Shown: positions 1-9,575 of the stretch, in pieces | How positions within the stretch are numbered: the stretch's first letter is position 1 | Layout: each line of letters opens with the position of its first letter | Source of the DNA: Rapidithrix thailandica | GTDB taxonomy: Bacteria; Bacteroidota; Bacteroidia; Cytophagales; Flammeovirgaceae | Assembly: GCF_039710355.1 (NCBI RefSeq) | Contig: NZ_JBDKWZ010000001.1 | Location: 682,001 to 746,000, forward strand | DNA: 64,000 nucleotides | Direction: 5' to 3' | Position numbers and translations under genes: made by a program | The notes under the pieces: model-generated | Seen by the model: only the letters and a program-made list of their open reading frames with translations | Told to the model about the DNA's origin: nothing | Database searches by the model: none

Positions 1-1
1 C

Positions 2-388
2 GGAGGCTTGGAGGCTTGTAACAAAGAGGGTGTGTTGACGGGCTGTATTACGTGTAATCCGGGTTCTGCTTTGGCCAAAGAAGCCCGTTACCCGGTAGAA
101 GTGGTGGTAGGGCCTGAGTTTGTGACCGGAAGTACCCGGATGAAATCCGGTACGGCCCAAAAACTGGTGCTCAATATGATATCAACTTCCGTGATGATAC
201 AATTAGGAAGGGTAAAAGGAAACAAAATGGTAGACATGCAATTGTCAAATACCAAGCTGGTCAACCGTGGAATCCGTATGGTACGGGAAGAGTTGAACAT
301 TTCTACAGAAGAAGCGGCTCAATTGCTTGAAGAACACGGTAGCGTGCGCAAAGCGGTACAACAATATCGGGCGAAAAATAATGAATAA
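2..388 (+). CDS. murQ: N-acetylmuramic acid 6-phosphate etherase, C-terminal part (cut by window edge)
   Basis: The reading frame is open from base 2, so this is the last ~128 residues of a protein of about 300 residues; the start lies outside the window. The segment carries the conserved MurQ stretch with GPEFVTGSTRMKSGTAQK and a following helix-rich tail. MurQ is a cytoplasmic SIS-fold enzyme that removes the D-lactyl ether from MurNAc-6-phosphate, giving GlcNAc-6-phosphate during recycling of cell-wall sugars. A short GC-rich hairpin and T run follow the stop codon. Assignment is by family resemblance of the C-terminal half only. Confidence 0.9.
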   Translation, partial: GGLEACNKEGVLTGCITCNPGSALAKEARYPVEVVVGPEFVTGSTRMKSGTAQKLVLNMISTSVMIQLGRVKGNKMVDMQLSNTKLVNRGIRMVREELNISTEEAAQLLEEHGSVRKAVQQYRAKNNE

Positions 389-391
389 AAC

Positions 392-429
392 GCCCGCTGT
401 TCTCTATGGCAGGGCTTGTAATTTTTTTT
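392..429 (+). terminator. possible rho-independent terminator of murQ
   Basis: An imperfect GC-rich stem (GCCCGCTG with CAGGGC, one bulge) begins 3 bases after the murQ stop and is followed by a run of eight T. The stem is weak, so confidence is modest. Confidence 0.4.
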
Positions 430-467
430 ACGACTATTTTTTAAATCATTACCTAAAAAGTAACTAA

Positions 468-1436
468 ATGTGGGCAAGCACATTGGGATTGTTAATACTA
501 TTGGCTGGCTTGGTCGCTTTGATTAAAGGAGCTGATTGGCTGGTTGACGGGGCGGCTGCCATTGCCGAAAGGTACGAGGTTTCGGAGTTGGCCTTGGGCT
601 TAAGTCTTATTGCGTTGAGTACCACTTTACCCGAATTGGTGGTCAATCTGATTGCCAGCCAACAACAAGAATATGAATTGGTCTTTTCCAATATTGTCGG
701 GAGTATTATCATCAATATTTTTTGTGTCTTGGGTTTGGTGGGCTTAATGACGCCTTTGTATGTAAGACCGCTTACCATTAAACGGGATATCCCGTTTGCC
801 GTTTTCGTGATCGGAGTGGTATTCGTATTGCTTAACGACCGTTTGTTTTTTGATGCGAGAGACAATGCTTTGGACCGTTTTGACGGGCTTATACTCTTGG
901 GATTGTTGTTTACGTATTTGGTCTCCATCGTAAGACGTTTAAAGCGCAAGCATTTGGATTATGAAAAACCGGAGAAAAGCCTCAGCAAAGGAAAGCAATG
1001 GTGGTATTTAATTGCAGGGGGAATTGCCTTGGCAGGGGGAGGTGAGTTAACCGTACTGGCGGCTCAGGAACTGACCGAAGCCTGGCAGGTGAGTAAAAAA
1101 TTGATCGGGCTGACGATTTTAGCCCCGGGAACAGCCTTTCCGGAATTGGCGGTTTCTTTTTTGGCGGTTTTTAAAAAGCGTTATGATATAGCCGTTGGGA
1201 ATATCATCGGTGCCAATATCTTAAATGTTGTTTTGGTATTGTCTGTTAGTACTATATCGGGACCTCTACTGTATAATTATAAGTTGAACTTCGACTGGCT
1301 ATTTGCCGGCTTGGGTACGGCTTTTTTGTTTGTCGCGATGTTTACAGGAAAAGCCCGCCGGCTGGACCGGTGGGAAGCCGGAATTTTGTTTGGCTTTTTT
1401 GTGGCCTATTCTTTCTTTCTGTTTATCCGTTTGTAA
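468..1436 (+). CDS. calcium/sodium antiporter (CaCA family, YrbG-like)
   Basis: This 322-residue integral membrane protein has about ten hydrophobic segments and the two internally repeated alpha motifs of the CaCA superfamily. The first is near residues 44-60 (ALSTTLPELVVN) and the second near residues 215-235 (APGTAFPELAVSF). These supply the acidic and hydroxyl residues that bind Ca2+ and Na+. The length matches bacterial YrbG/NCX_Mj-type exchangers. It is probably in the inner membrane, exporting Ca2+ against Na+ or H+ influx. It stands alone, followed by a bidirectional terminator. The exact ion specificity cannot be read from the sequence. Confidence 0.88.
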   Translation: MWASTLGLLILLAGLVALIKGADWLVDGAAAIAERYEVSELALGLSLIALSTTLPELVVNLIASQQQEYELVFSNIVGSIIINIFCVLGLVGLMTPLYVRPLTIKRDIPFAVFVIGVVFVLLNDRLFFDARDNALDRFDGLILLGLLFTYLVSIVRRLKRKHLDYEKPEKSLSKGKQWWYLIAGGIALAGGGELTVLAAQELTEAWQVSKKLIGLTILAPGTAFPELAVSFLAVFKKRYDIAVGNIIGANILNVVLVLSVSTISGPLLYNYKLNFDWLFAGLGTAFLFVAMFTGKARRLDRWEAGILFGFFVAYSFFLFIRL

Positions 1437-1459
1437 AGCCTGGATTCGGAGAAAATAAT

Positions 1460-1495
1460 AAAGCCCTGAGGGAACACATCCTTCAGGGCTTTTTA
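1460..1495. terminator. bidirectional terminator between the antiporter and DUF4290 genes
   Basis: A stem of AAGCCCTGA/TCAGGGCTT plus inner GGG/CCT closes a short loop and is flanked by A and T runs on either side. It lies between two converging genes, so it can serve both. Confidence 0.85.
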
Positions 1496-1511
1496 GCTCA
1501 AGGAGCAATCT

Positions 1512-2144
1512 TTATTTTCTTCTTTTTCCTTTTTTCTTTGGCGTTGGCCGGGCTTTGTCAATATCCGCTTTGTCTGAACTCCGGTCGCGGTAGCTGGTAT
1601 TGAAAATATCATTCATTTCTCTCGGCTCATTGATCAAATTGAGCGGTTTACCTACCAGTTGCTCCAAATGTTGATAAATCACATTATTCTCAATACTTTC
1701 CTTATTCCAGGAAGAGTACAGGGTCTTCATCAGTTTACCTACTTGCACATAGGCCTTTTTTTGTTCCTCCGGATTTTCAATCTTCTTAGCATCCCTGAGC
1801 AGTAACTCTATGTTTCTGCCATAATGCCTGAATTTTACTTCATTGGTTTTATAGAACATTTTTTCCGGCTTGCGCTCCAATATTTCTCTTTCAGGTTTTG
1901 GGTAAGGACCGTCTATATCCAAAGTAAAATCAGACATGATATACAAATGATCCCAAATACGCTGAAAATTATCGCTATTTTCCTTTACGGAAGGATTGAG
2001 TTGTTTCATTAAGTTCACTAAGGCATGCGCATACTCGGTACGTTCGTTTTTATTTTCGATCGTAGTGATGTAATCTACCAGCTTTTGAACATTTCTGCCG
2101 TACTCTTTGAGTAGCAACGGATCTTTTAAAGTGTTGTATTCCAT
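1512..2144 (-). CDS. DUF4290 family protein
   Basis: A 210-residue soluble, helix-rich and charged protein with no signal peptide. The N-terminal MEYNTLKDPLLLKEYGRNVQ and the internal RHYGRNIELLLRDA match the Bacteroidota-specific DUF4290 family, whose function is unknown. The C-terminus is a lysine/arginine-rich tail (KKKGKRRK) that could contact nucleic acid or ribosomes; that is inference. It converges on the antiporter gene and shares its terminator. Confidence 0.85.
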   Translation of the reverse strand: MEYNTLKDPLLLKEYGRNVQKLVDYITTIENKNERTEYAHALVNLMKQLNPSVKENSDNFQRIWDHLYIMSDFTLDIDGPYPKPEREILERKPEKMFYKTNEVKFRHYGRNIELLLRDAKKIENPEEQKKAYVQVGKLMKTLYSSWNKESIENNVIYQHLEQLVGKPLNLINEPREMNDIFNTSYRDRSSDKADIDKARPTPKKKGKRRK

Positions 2145-2362
2145 AATGAAATTTGTAAATAAAAATATATTGGCCTCAGTACTAACGATATGGTACGCAA
2201 TCCGGCATCAATTATTCTGACGATTGATTAAAACTCTCTCAGGGTCAGAGAGTAAAAACTCATTGTATAAGGTCGAATGATGTACTTTCTTCCTAAGCCT
2301 TTTGAAGAGTTTAGAAAGAAAACAGTTCTTCTTTCCAGGGTAGATCCTTATCTGACAGTGAG

Positions 2363-4615
2363 TTACTCACATATCATTAGTTTAGCAAAGCTAAGAATTA
2401 AAGTCTTCTCCCCAAAATTCTCAAAGTGTACTTTGGCCCGTTTGTCTTTTCCATGGGTGTCGATGCTGACAATTTTTCCAAAACCAAACTTGGCATGTTC
2501 CACTTTTTGCCCTTGTTGTAACTCATCCGGATTATTGGGTTTGAAATTTTGAGAAACGGTATGGTTCCCTTTGGGTACACGGGTAAATTGAGGCTTGGGT
2601 TTGGTGGCTACCTTGCGGGTAAAACCGGAGCGATGCATACTGGTATCGCGACTGCCTCCTCCCAAAGCACCTTGTGGAAGAAAAGAGGTCATGAACTGCG
2701 GGTCAATTTCTTCCAGAAAACGGCTCGGTTCACACATGATTAATTTCCCAAAGCGGTAGCGTTGCAATGCATAAGAGAGAAACAGCTTTTGTTCGGCCCG
2801 GGTAATGGCGACATAAAACAGGCGTCTTTCTTCTTCCAGGTCGGCCCGGCTTTCCAACATCAATTGTGAGGGGAATAAATTTTCCTCCAACCCGACAATG
2901 TACACATTCTTGAATTCCAATCCTTTGGACATGTGAATGGTCATCAACGTCACAGAGTCTTCATCCGTTTCGTTATCGGCACTACTGAGCAAAGATACTT
3001 GTTGCAGAAAAGCGTCCAGGCTTTTGTCTTCATTTTCAGGGTCATCTACAAACGCTTTGATGGCGTTGAGCAATTCTTGCAAGTTTTCATAGCGAACGCG
3101 TCCCTCTACGGATTTATCATCGTATAATTCTCGCAACAAGCCAGAGCCTCTGGCGATATCGGTTGCGGCATCGTAGGCGTTTTTTTGTTCTACGGAAAGC
3201 TGAAAAGACTTGACCATGGTGGTAAAGCTGTCCAGCACTTTACTGGTACGGCCGGCCCCAAAATGCCTTTCTATATTGCAGAGAATCTCCCAAACGGAAG
3301 TTTGGGTTTCGTTAGAGCGCACAATCAATTTATCCACTGTAGTTTTCCCAATTCCCCGCTTGGGCAAATTGATAATTCTTTTGAAGGCTTCCACATCCTG
3401 AGGGTTGATCGTAAAGCGCAGGTACCCGACAATGTCTTTGATTTCCTTTCTTTGGTAGAAAGAAAGCCCCCCGATGATTTTGTATTTAATGTTGAGCCTT
3501 CGCAAAGCTTCTTCCAAGGCCCTGGATTGGGCATTGGTCCGGTATAAGATGGCAAAAGCGCTATTGGGTAAAGTGCGCTGCATTTTCTCTTCAAAGATAG
3601 AAGTGGCGATTAATCGCCCTTCTTCCGCATCGGTAGCCGCTTTGATCATATGGATAGGCGTTCCGTTGTCATTGGAAGTCCATACATTTTTTTTCAATTG
3701 CGCTTTATTGTAGCGGATCACCGAATTGGCCGCCTGTACAATGGTTTGGGTGGAGCGGTAGTTTTGTTCCAGTTTGACCACCTTCAGGTCCGGATAGTCT
3801 TTTTCGAAGTTGAGAATATTCTGAATGTTGGCCCCCCGAAAGGCGTAAATACTTTGCGCATCGTCACCCACTACACAAATATTTTGATGACGGGCCGCCA
3901 ATCTACGGGTAATCAAATACTGAGAAAGGTTGGTATCCTGAAACTCATCAATCAATACATAGCGGAACTTGTCCTGGTATTTATTGAGGGCTTCCAGATG
4001 ATTTTGAAATAAGATGTTGGTGTTAAACAACAAATCATCAAAGTCCATGGCATTGGCCCGGAAGCAACGGATCGCATACTCTTTATAAATTTCCCCGATT
4101 TTCGGCCGGCCGGAATTCTCATCGTCCATCGTCAGCTCACTGTTGTTCATATAGGCCCTCCACGAAATCAGGTTATTTTTCGCATTACTGATCCTCCCCA
4201 ACACGCTGTTGGGCTTATAGAGTTTGTCATCCAGGTTAAAATCCTTAATGATACTTTTGATCAATGATTTGGAATCGTCCGAATCGTAAATGGTAAAATT
4301 GCTTTGATAGCCCAATAAGTGGCCTTCAAAACGCAGTATTTTGGCAAAGATGGAGTGAAAAGTGCCCATCCATAAATTGCGGGCTTCTGTCCCTACCACT
4401 TTTTCAATCCGCTCACGCATTTCTTTAGCGGCCTTATTGGTAAAGGTCAGAGACAGAATGTTGAATGGTTCTACCCCCTGTTGCATCAAATGGGCAATGC
4501 GATAGGTCAACACACGGGTTTTCCCCGATCCGGCTCCCGCTATAATCATCATCGGTCCCTTGGTGGTCTCTACTGCCAATCGTTGTGGCTCATTTAAAGT
4601 ATCTAAGTAGCTCAT
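2363..4615 (-). CDS. uvrD: UvrD/PcrA-type ATP-dependent 3'-5' DNA helicase
   Basis: A 750-residue superfamily 1A helicase of normal length. The Walker A motif AGAGSGKT is at residues 26-33, the DEFQD Walker B box near residue 224, and a GDDAQSIYAFRG motif III follows. The C-terminal ~50 residues (VEHAKFGFGKIVSI) resemble the Tudor-like RNA-polymerase-binding domain of PcrA/UvrD. It unwinds DNA in nucleotide excision repair, mismatch repair and removal of stalled polymerases. The ATG follows an intergenic gap and gives the canonical N-terminus. Whether to call it UvrD or PcrA is a matter of convention. Confidence 0.95.
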   Translation of the reverse strand: MSYLDTLNEPQRLAVETTKGPMMIIAGAGSGKTRVLTYRIAHLMQQGVEPFNILSLTFTNKAAKEMRERIEKVVGTEARNLWMGTFHSIFAKILRFEGHLLGYQSNFTIYDSDDSKSLIKSIIKDFNLDDKLYKPNSVLGRISNAKNNLISWRAYMNNSELTMDDENSGRPKIGEIYKEYAIRCFRANAMDFDDLLFNTNILFQNHLEALNKYQDKFRYVLIDEFQDTNLSQYLITRRLAARHQNICVVGDDAQSIYAFRGANIQNILNFEKDYPDLKVVKLEQNYRSTQTIVQAANSVIRYNKAQLKKNVWTSNDNGTPIHMIKAATDAEEGRLIATSIFEEKMQRTLPNSAFAILYRTNAQSRALEEALRRLNIKYKIIGGLSFYQRKEIKDIVGYLRFTINPQDVEAFKRIINLPKRGIGKTTVDKLIVRSNETQTSVWEILCNIERHFGAGRTSKVLDSFTTMVKSFQLSVEQKNAYDAATDIARGSGLLRELYDDKSVEGRVRYENLQELLNAIKAFVDDPENEDKSLDAFLQQVSLLSSADNETDEDSVTLMTIHMSKGLEFKNVYIVGLEENLFPSQLMLESRADLEEERRLFYVAITRAEQKLFLSYALQRYRFGKLIMCEPSRFLEEIDPQFMTSFLPQGALGGGSRDTSMHRSGFTRKVATKPKPQFTRVPKGNHTVSQNFKPNNPDELQQGQKVEHAKFGFGKIVSIDTHGKDKRAKVHFENFGEKTLILSFAKLMICE

Positions 4616-5044
4616 TCAACAGGTTGTTTTTACAGATTGAAATTGGGGGTGCAATTTACAACAATTCCCTGGCTTGATAAAAAATACAAGAGGATTTTAA
4701 ACAGGTCTCCTGGCTACCGGCTCCAAATGGCGTATACGGCCTTTTGAACGCTTCAATTTATTCCGCTGGTTTGTATGATTTACAAGGCCAAACGGTAAAA
4801 ACGCATTTGCAAAAATTAACTTAACTTGAGGTGAGTACGATAACAACGGCAAATGATGGGATATAAACGGGTTTTTCAATTGGCTAGATATCAAATTGTT
4901 ACGAGCTTTGTTGGAATCTTTCTGTCGAAATCCTTTGAGAATTGCTCAGATCTTTTCAAATTAACTTATCTGAATGAGGAGGAGAGGAGGAGAATGTTTT
5001 TTTGTTATGTAAGGAAAAAGTTTCATTCGTCAAATACGGAAGAT
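4616..5044. other. intergenic region between uvrD and yqgE
   Basis: This divergent spacer holds the upstream regions of uvrD and yqgE. An open frame runs into yqgE from 4853, but its translation has no family resemblance until residue 65, so I treat it as non-coding. I found no consensus promoter, RNA gene or repeat. Confidence 0.5.
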
Positions 5045-5623
5045 ATGCATTTATTCGACTTTGACTTTAGCCATAATGATTCGGTTACACGAGGAAACTT
5101 ATTGGTGGCGGAGCCTTTTTTGAACGATCCAAATTTTTGCCGTTCAGTTATTATCATGTGCGAACATCAGCATGAAATGGGTTCGTTTGGCCTGGTGCTT
5201 AACCGACCTACGAAGATTACTATCGAAGAGGTTACAGACAATTTCTTTCTGGAAAGTCAATTGTTTATCGGAGGACCGGTAGAACAAAATACTTTGCACT
5301 ATATTCATCGCTTTGGAGAGTTGGAAAATGCTATCCCTTTAAAAGACGGCTTGTTTTGGGGGGGAGATTACGAACAATTAAAAGCAATGAACCTGAACGG
5401 GGAGCTACACCCGGAAAATTGCCGGTTTTTTATGGGCTACAGCGGATGGGGGGAGGAACAGTTGCAGTCTGAATTGGAGCAACACTCTTGGATTGTATCG
5501 GATGTGGATCTTTCCTGGGTGTTTTCCCAAGATCCTAAAGACCTGTGGAGCAATGTGTTGAAACGAATGGGGGGGAGGTTTAAGGTTTACTCAAATTATC
5601 CTACTGACCCGAGATTAAATTAA
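5045..5623 (+). CDS. yqgE: YqgE/AlgH family protein
   Basis: The family homology starts at the internal ATG at 5045, giving 192 residues, close to the ~187 of E. coli YqgE. Upstream ATGs at 4853 and 4994 are in frame but give an unrelated leader. The typical features are present: GNLLVAEPFLNDPNF near the N-terminus, GSFGLVLNRP, and the core FIGGPVE. The protein is soluble and cytoplasmic. The family's role is unclear; AlgH was linked to alginate regulation in Pseudomonas. It is followed by a DUF349 gene that appears to have its own promoter. Confidence 0.87.
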   Translation: MHLFDFDFSHNDSVTRGNLLVAEPFLNDPNFCRSVIIMCEHQHEMGSFGLVLNRPTKITIEEVTDNFFLESQLFIGGPVEQNTLHYIHRFGELENAIPLKDGLFWGGDYEQLKAMNLNGELHPENCRFFMGYSGWGEEQLQSELEQHSWIVSDVDLSWVFSQDPKDLWSNVLKRMGGRFKVYSNYPTDPRLN

Positions 5624-5633
5624 AATCATTTAT

Positions 5634-5641
5634 TACTTTTG
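5634..5641 (+). promoter_or_regulatory. -7 element upstream of the DUF349 gene
   Basis: TACTTTTG matches the Bacteroidota -7 consensus TAnnTTTG, 90 bases before the start codon. No good -33 TTTG is present at the usual distance. Confidence 0.4.
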
Positions 5642-5730
5642 CAATTGTAGCTATTTGTAGTTATTATACAGGTTGTTATTTGCGTATTGCGCTCTAGTCT
5701 AGAGTTTTACTGAAAAAATGAATGTAAGTT

Positions 5731-7704
5731 ATGGCCAACAATCACGAAGAGGAAAAAAAGCATAAAGCTGAAGTTTTAGAAAGTGTTGAAGATCTTGAGA
5801 ATCAAAACACTTCTTCCGCTGATGAGGAAGCAAAGGAAAGCAAAGAGGATACTGCTCAAGAAGAACAAGTAGAAAATACGGAGCAGGAACCGACTGCTAA
5901 AACTGTCACCGAAGAAGCATCCACTGCCGAACATCCGAGTGATGCTCAGGAGGAAGAGGAGCATGAGGAGGATGAACTGGAGCAGGTGCAAGAAGAAACA
6001 GACTATTCTTCGTATTCGAAAGAACAGCTTTTGGAAGAGGGGAAAAAGTTGGCGAAAGAGGAAAATCTCAATAAAGCCGAGCGCGAATTTAAGCGGGTAA
6101 AAGAGGAGCTGGATAAATTGCTGGAAGAGGAAATGGAAGCTGCCAAAGAGACCTTCGTATCCGAAGGTGGGGATGCATCCGGCTTTGAATACAAAGTGGA
6201 TGAGGAAGTGCAAGCATTTAATGAGGCCTTCCACAAAGCTCGTAAAGCCAAGCGCGAACATTTTAGTAAAATCAAAAAAGAACGGGAAGATAACCTGAAA
6301 GATAAACGGGGAATCATTGAGGAAATCAAAAACCTGATTGATGCAAATGGTAGCCTGGAAAAAGTAAAACAACTGCAAAAGCAATGGAAGGAGATCGGCT
6401 CTGTGCCACAGCCGGAAGCCGAAGATTTGTATAAATCCTACAGCGCCTTGCTTGACAGGTTTTACGATCAAAAAAGTATTGAATTTGATCTTAAAGAGCT
6501 GGATCGCAAAAAAAACCTGGAGGCTAAATTAGAACTTTGCGATAAGGCGGAAGCCCTGTTGGAAGAAGAAAACATCAACGAAGCGATCATCCAATTGGGA
6601 AAATTGCACGAGGAATTCAAAGCCATAGGACCTGTACCTAGAGAAGAACAGGAAACCGTTTGGCAGCGATTTAAAGCAGCTTCGGATGAACTTTATGAAA
6701 AGAAGCGTGAGTTTGCCGAAGTGTTCAAAGTGCAGTTGAAAGAGAATATGACCATCAAACAGCGCTTATGCCTTGAGCTAGAGCAATACGTAGCCTTTGA
6801 TTCGGATCGTATTAAAGAGTGGAACGAGAAAACCAAAGAGCTCATCAAAATCCAGGAAATTTGGGAAAAAACCGGACCGCTGCCAAGAGAAGTAGCAAAG
6901 GATATCAACAAACAATTTTGGGGGAATTTTAAGGCCTTTTTCAACAATAAAGCGAAGTTTTTTGAAAAACTGGAAGCTCAGCGGGGTGAAAATTTAAAGA
7001 AAAAAGAAGAGCTGGTTAAAAAAGCGGAAGAACTTAAAGAAAGCTCGGACTGGGCGGAAACAGCCGAAAAGTTGAAAAAGCTGCAGGAAGGGTGGAAAAA
7101 TATCGGACCGGTTCCCGAAAAGTACCGCGAGAGTGTTTATCAGCAATTCAAAGCGGCTTGTGATTTCTTCTTTAACAGAAAGAGAAACCGTAGAGCAGAA
7201 CAAGAGAAGGAATTTGAGATAAACCTGAACAAAAAAGAAGCGGTTTGTGCAAAAATCGATCAACTTGCCGAAGCCGGGAATTTTGACCTGGAGGAAATTA
7301 CCAAGTTGAAAGACGAGTATTTTGAAGTGGGTTTTGTACCTCGTAAGGACATCAATATCATTCTGGAAAAATTCTTGTCTTCTGTAGAAGAGTATTTTGA
7401 AAATGGACCGGAAGAAGACCGGGAGTCCAGGCTGTTGGAATTCAAAGCGGAAATTTTCAAAAATGCTCCTAGCGCCACCAAGAAGCTGCGCAGGCAAGAG
7501 CAAGGTATCCGAAGAAAAATCGACCACTTACAAAGTGATATAGCCCTTTGGGAAAATAACCTGGAGTTCTTTGCCAATTCTAAAACTGCAGATAAACTCA
7601 AAGAAGACTTTTCTCAAAAGATCAATGAAGCTCAAAAAGAGTTGGACGACTTGAAAAATCAACTGCGGGTCATCCGGAGTATTAATGAAAGCAAAGAGTC
7701 GTAA
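5731..7704 (+). CDS. DUF349 repeat protein
   Basis: A 657-residue, extremely charged protein. Residues 1-100 are a low-complexity Glu/Asp/Thr/Ala segment, probably disordered. The rest is helical with at least five DUF349 units, each marked by W-x-x-(I/T)-G-x-(V/L)-P: GSVP near 225, GPVP near 300, GPLP near 390, GPVP near 462 and a variant GFVP near 540. The end is a coiled coil. DUF349 proteins occur widely in Bacteroidota and Actinobacteria and have no established biochemical role. The protein has no signal peptide and is therefore probably cytoplasmic. A strong bidirectional terminator follows. Confidence 0.85.
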   Translation: MANNHEEEKKHKAEVLESVEDLENQNTSSADEEAKESKEDTAQEEQVENTEQEPTAKTVTEEASTAEHPSDAQEEEEHEEDELEQVQEETDYSSYSKEQLLEEGKKLAKEENLNKAEREFKRVKEELDKLLEEEMEAAKETFVSEGGDASGFEYKVDEEVQAFNEAFHKARKAKREHFSKIKKEREDNLKDKRGIIEEIKNLIDANGSLEKVKQLQKQWKEIGSVPQPEAEDLYKSYSALLDRFYDQKSIEFDLKELDRKKNLEAKLELCDKAEALLEEENINEAIIQLGKLHEEFKAIGPVPREEQETVWQRFKAASDELYEKKREFAEVFKVQLKENMTIKQRLCLELEQYVAFDSDRIKEWNEKTKELIKIQEIWEKTGPLPREVAKDINKQFWGNFKAFFNNKAKFFEKLEAQRGENLKKKEELVKKAEELKESSDWAETAEKLKKLQEGWKNIGPVPEKYRESVYQQFKAACDFFFNRKRNRRAEQEKEFEINLNKKEAVCAKIDQLAEAGNFDLEEITKLKDEYFEVGFVPRKDINIILEKFLSSVEEYFENGPEEDRESRLLEFKAEIFKNAPSATKKLRRQEQGIRRKIDHLQSDIALWENNLEFFANSKTADKLKEDFSQKINEAQKELDDLKNQLRVIRSINESKES

Positions 7705-7725
7705 AAAAGATACTTCCTTTTAGAA

Positions 7726-7766
7726 AAATTCCCCTTACACTTTTTGTTGTAAGGGGAATTTTTTTT
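7726..7766. terminator. bidirectional terminator
   Basis: A stem of about 13 bp (AATTCCCCTTACA with TGTAAGGGGAATT) is followed by eight T on the plus strand and preceded by A residues, between converging genes. Confidence 0.9.
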
Positions 7767-7782
7767 GTGGATGCTGCCTGGC

Positions 7783-8307
7783 TTATTTTGATCTTTTAAA
7801 AAATAACATAAAGAGGAATGTATGAAACATTCCTACCAGAAAGATCCCTGTAAGTTGGTCAAACGCTAATTGTTTGGGTGTCAAAGCTAATAAGTTTTGA
7901 CGAGTAGTGTCATAGTCTTGCTGGCTTAACGTTTCTACCAAATGCTCTTTGGAATTCTCTAACAGTGCTAATGACTCCTCCAAGTAAACATTTAAGGCAC
8001 TTTGATCTGCATCGAATGCTTGCAAATACAGAAGCAAGATTCCCCCATACAACAAACTCGCTGTAGCGTTCAACACAAAACCAAAACCTAAACCTTGTTG
8101 CCCACTCATCATTCCTTGGTTGAGTTTGTCCCGGAAATACATCATCCCTCCCGCAAAAAACAGCGCATACAAACCAATATACAAGTATTTGAATCTTCCA
8201 AAAGGGTTAAGTTGAAAAATTTCGTGTAGGGAGATGATATAGATAGCACAGGCACTTGCTGCAATGAAACTAGTTACTACGGCACACCGGATTAATTTTG
8301 CATTCAT
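7783..8307 (-). CDS. DUF4199 family membrane protein
   Basis: A 174-residue protein with four predicted membrane segments (about residues 8-27, 42-58, 74-98 and 150-168) and a soluble loop at 100-150. This arrangement and the GLGFGFVLNATASLLYG segment fit DUF4199, a Bacteroidota family of unknown function. It lies alone; the upstream spacer carries a copy of repeat R1. Confidence 0.8.
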   Translation of the reverse strand: MNAKLIRCAVVTSFIAASACAIYIISLHEIFQLNPFGRFKYLYIGLYALFFAGGMMYFRDKLNQGMMSGQQGLGFGFVLNATASLLYGGILLLYLQAFDADQSALNVYLEESLALLENSKEHLVETLSQQDYDTTRQNLLALTPKQLAFDQLTGIFLVGMFHTFLFMLFFKRSK

Positions 8308-8383
8308 AGTTAGGTATTAATCAACTAAAATAAATTCGACAAATAATTTTTATTCAACACTTTGTTGCTTCTATTTTTAGCCG

Positions 8384-8574
8384 AGAGCATGTTTAAAATT
8401 CGCTGCGGGCTTGCCCCGCGGGAGGTGCTCCTTCGAGAGGTGCTCCTTTGATGGCCGCCCCTTTGTTGGTAAAAATTCTCAGTATAGCACTATTTGCCCG
8501 GGTACTCAAAATATTGCAATGAGGTTCCTGAAATGAGAGCTTTTGACCTGAAGGATAAATTTAAACATGTTCTT
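8384..8574 (+). repeat. dispersed element R1, copy 1
   Basis: A ~190-bp non-coding block bounded by inverted repeats: AGAGCATGTTTAAA on the left and the complement of AGAACATGTTTAAA on the right. Inside are a GC-rich hairpin (near 8402-8421), two tandem GAGGTGCTCCTT units at 8422 and 8437 (15-bp period), and a right half shared with the copies at 10312 and 53811. Short length, terminal inverted repeats and lack of coding capacity resemble a MITE or a REP-type element. No transposase is linked to it here. Confidence 0.75.
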
Positions 8575-8608
8575 AAAGCCCGGGGGTATGTTCTCAGGCG
8601 AATTTCTT

Positions 8609-9550
8609 TTATTGCCATTCCACCAATGTTCCCCTGTTCGCTGATAGCATTGGTTCCGGAATACTTTGTTGAATAGCCTGTTCCAAAATGCCGATCAGCT
8701 TTTCTTTTACAAAGCTGCGAGCATATACCAGGCTGACTTCACGCAAGGGAAAAGAGTCTATAAATGTCTTGACCTGCACCCGTTTATTTATAGGTAAGTC
8801 TTCAACCGCCAACTCGGGAAGAAGAGTGAAACCACCTTCTTTGTCCACTAGTTTGATCAGTGTATCCAAAGAACCGCTGGCGTATTCGATGGGTAAACTA
8901 TGTTGTTGGAGATTGAGGTAAGAACAAAGGTTCAGAACCTGATTGCGGAAGCAATGTCCTTCGTTGAGCAACCAAATTTCCGGATCGGCAATTTCCGCCA
9001 TATTTACCTGGCTTTGATTGGCAAAGCGATGTTCCGGATGAGGATATACCTGTATTCCTTCATAAAACATCGGTTTTGCAATGATGCCGTCTTCATGGAG
9101 TGGGGTTACCAGTATGCCCACATCGATTAAGTCTTTGTGCAGGTATTCTACTATTTCTTCCGTGAGCAATTCCTTGATATGCACCTTTAGGTCCGGGTAG
9201 GTTTTGACAAAATCTCCGATAAAGCGGGGAAGCAGGTAGGGTGCCAGTGTCGGAATAATGCCTATTTTCAGCTCCCCGCTGATTTTTTGTTGAAAGAAAT
9301 CTATGGTATCGTGCAGTTTGCGTACTTCACTTAATACCGAGCGAGCTTGTTTGATTACTGCCTTTCCGATATCGGTGGGAATAACCGGTTGTTTGCTGCG
9401 GTCGAAAATGATAATGCCCAGTTCCTCTTCCAGTTTTTTGAGTTGCATGCTCAAGGTAGGCTGAGTCACAAAACATTTTTCGGCTGCTGTGGCAAAGTGC
9501 CGGTAAGTATCCACGGCTATTACGTATTCCAATTGTACGAGGGTCACCAT
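8609..9550 (-). CDS. oxyR: OxyR-type hydrogen-peroxide-sensing LysR regulator
   Basis: The ATG at 9550 (MVTLVQLEYVIAVD) gives a 313-residue LysR-type protein; the open frame extends 34 codons upstream but that part is not family-like and would run into the neighbouring gene. The winged helix-turn-helix is at residues 1-60, the effector domain at 90-300. Two cysteines, C200 (in NEGHCFRNQ) and C209, are spaced nine residues apart exactly like C199 and C208 of E. coli OxyR, which form the peroxide-sensing disulfide. It should activate catalase and peroxidase genes under oxidative stress. No such target lies next to it. Confidence 0.93.
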   Translation of the reverse strand: MVTLVQLEYVIAVDTYRHFATAAEKCFVTQPTLSMQLKKLEEELGIIIFDRSKQPVIPTDIGKAVIKQARSVLSEVRKLHDTIDFFQQKISGELKIGIIPTLAPYLLPRFIGDFVKTYPDLKVHIKELLTEEIVEYLHKDLIDVGILVTPLHEDGIIAKPMFYEGIQVYPHPEHRFANQSQVNMAEIADPEIWLLNEGHCFRNQVLNLCSYLNLQQHSLPIEYASGSLDTLIKLVDKEGGFTLLPELAVEDLPINKRVQVKTFIDSFPLREVSLVYARSFVKEKLIGILEQAIQQSIPEPMLSANRGTLVEWQ

Positions 9551-9575
9551 CTTAGCTGATTTTTGAATGGAAGGT

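Noticed and set aside
5776..6471. 231-codon open frame on the minus strand inside the DUF349 gene
   Set aside because: It mirrors a highly charged coding strand, has Leu/Phe-rich unnatural composition and no family resemblance; the DUF349 repeats on the other strand are clear.
8494..8676. 60-codon plus-strand frame
   Set aside because: It lies within repeat R1 copy 1 and runs antisense into the end of oxyR; the repeat is non-coding in its other copies.
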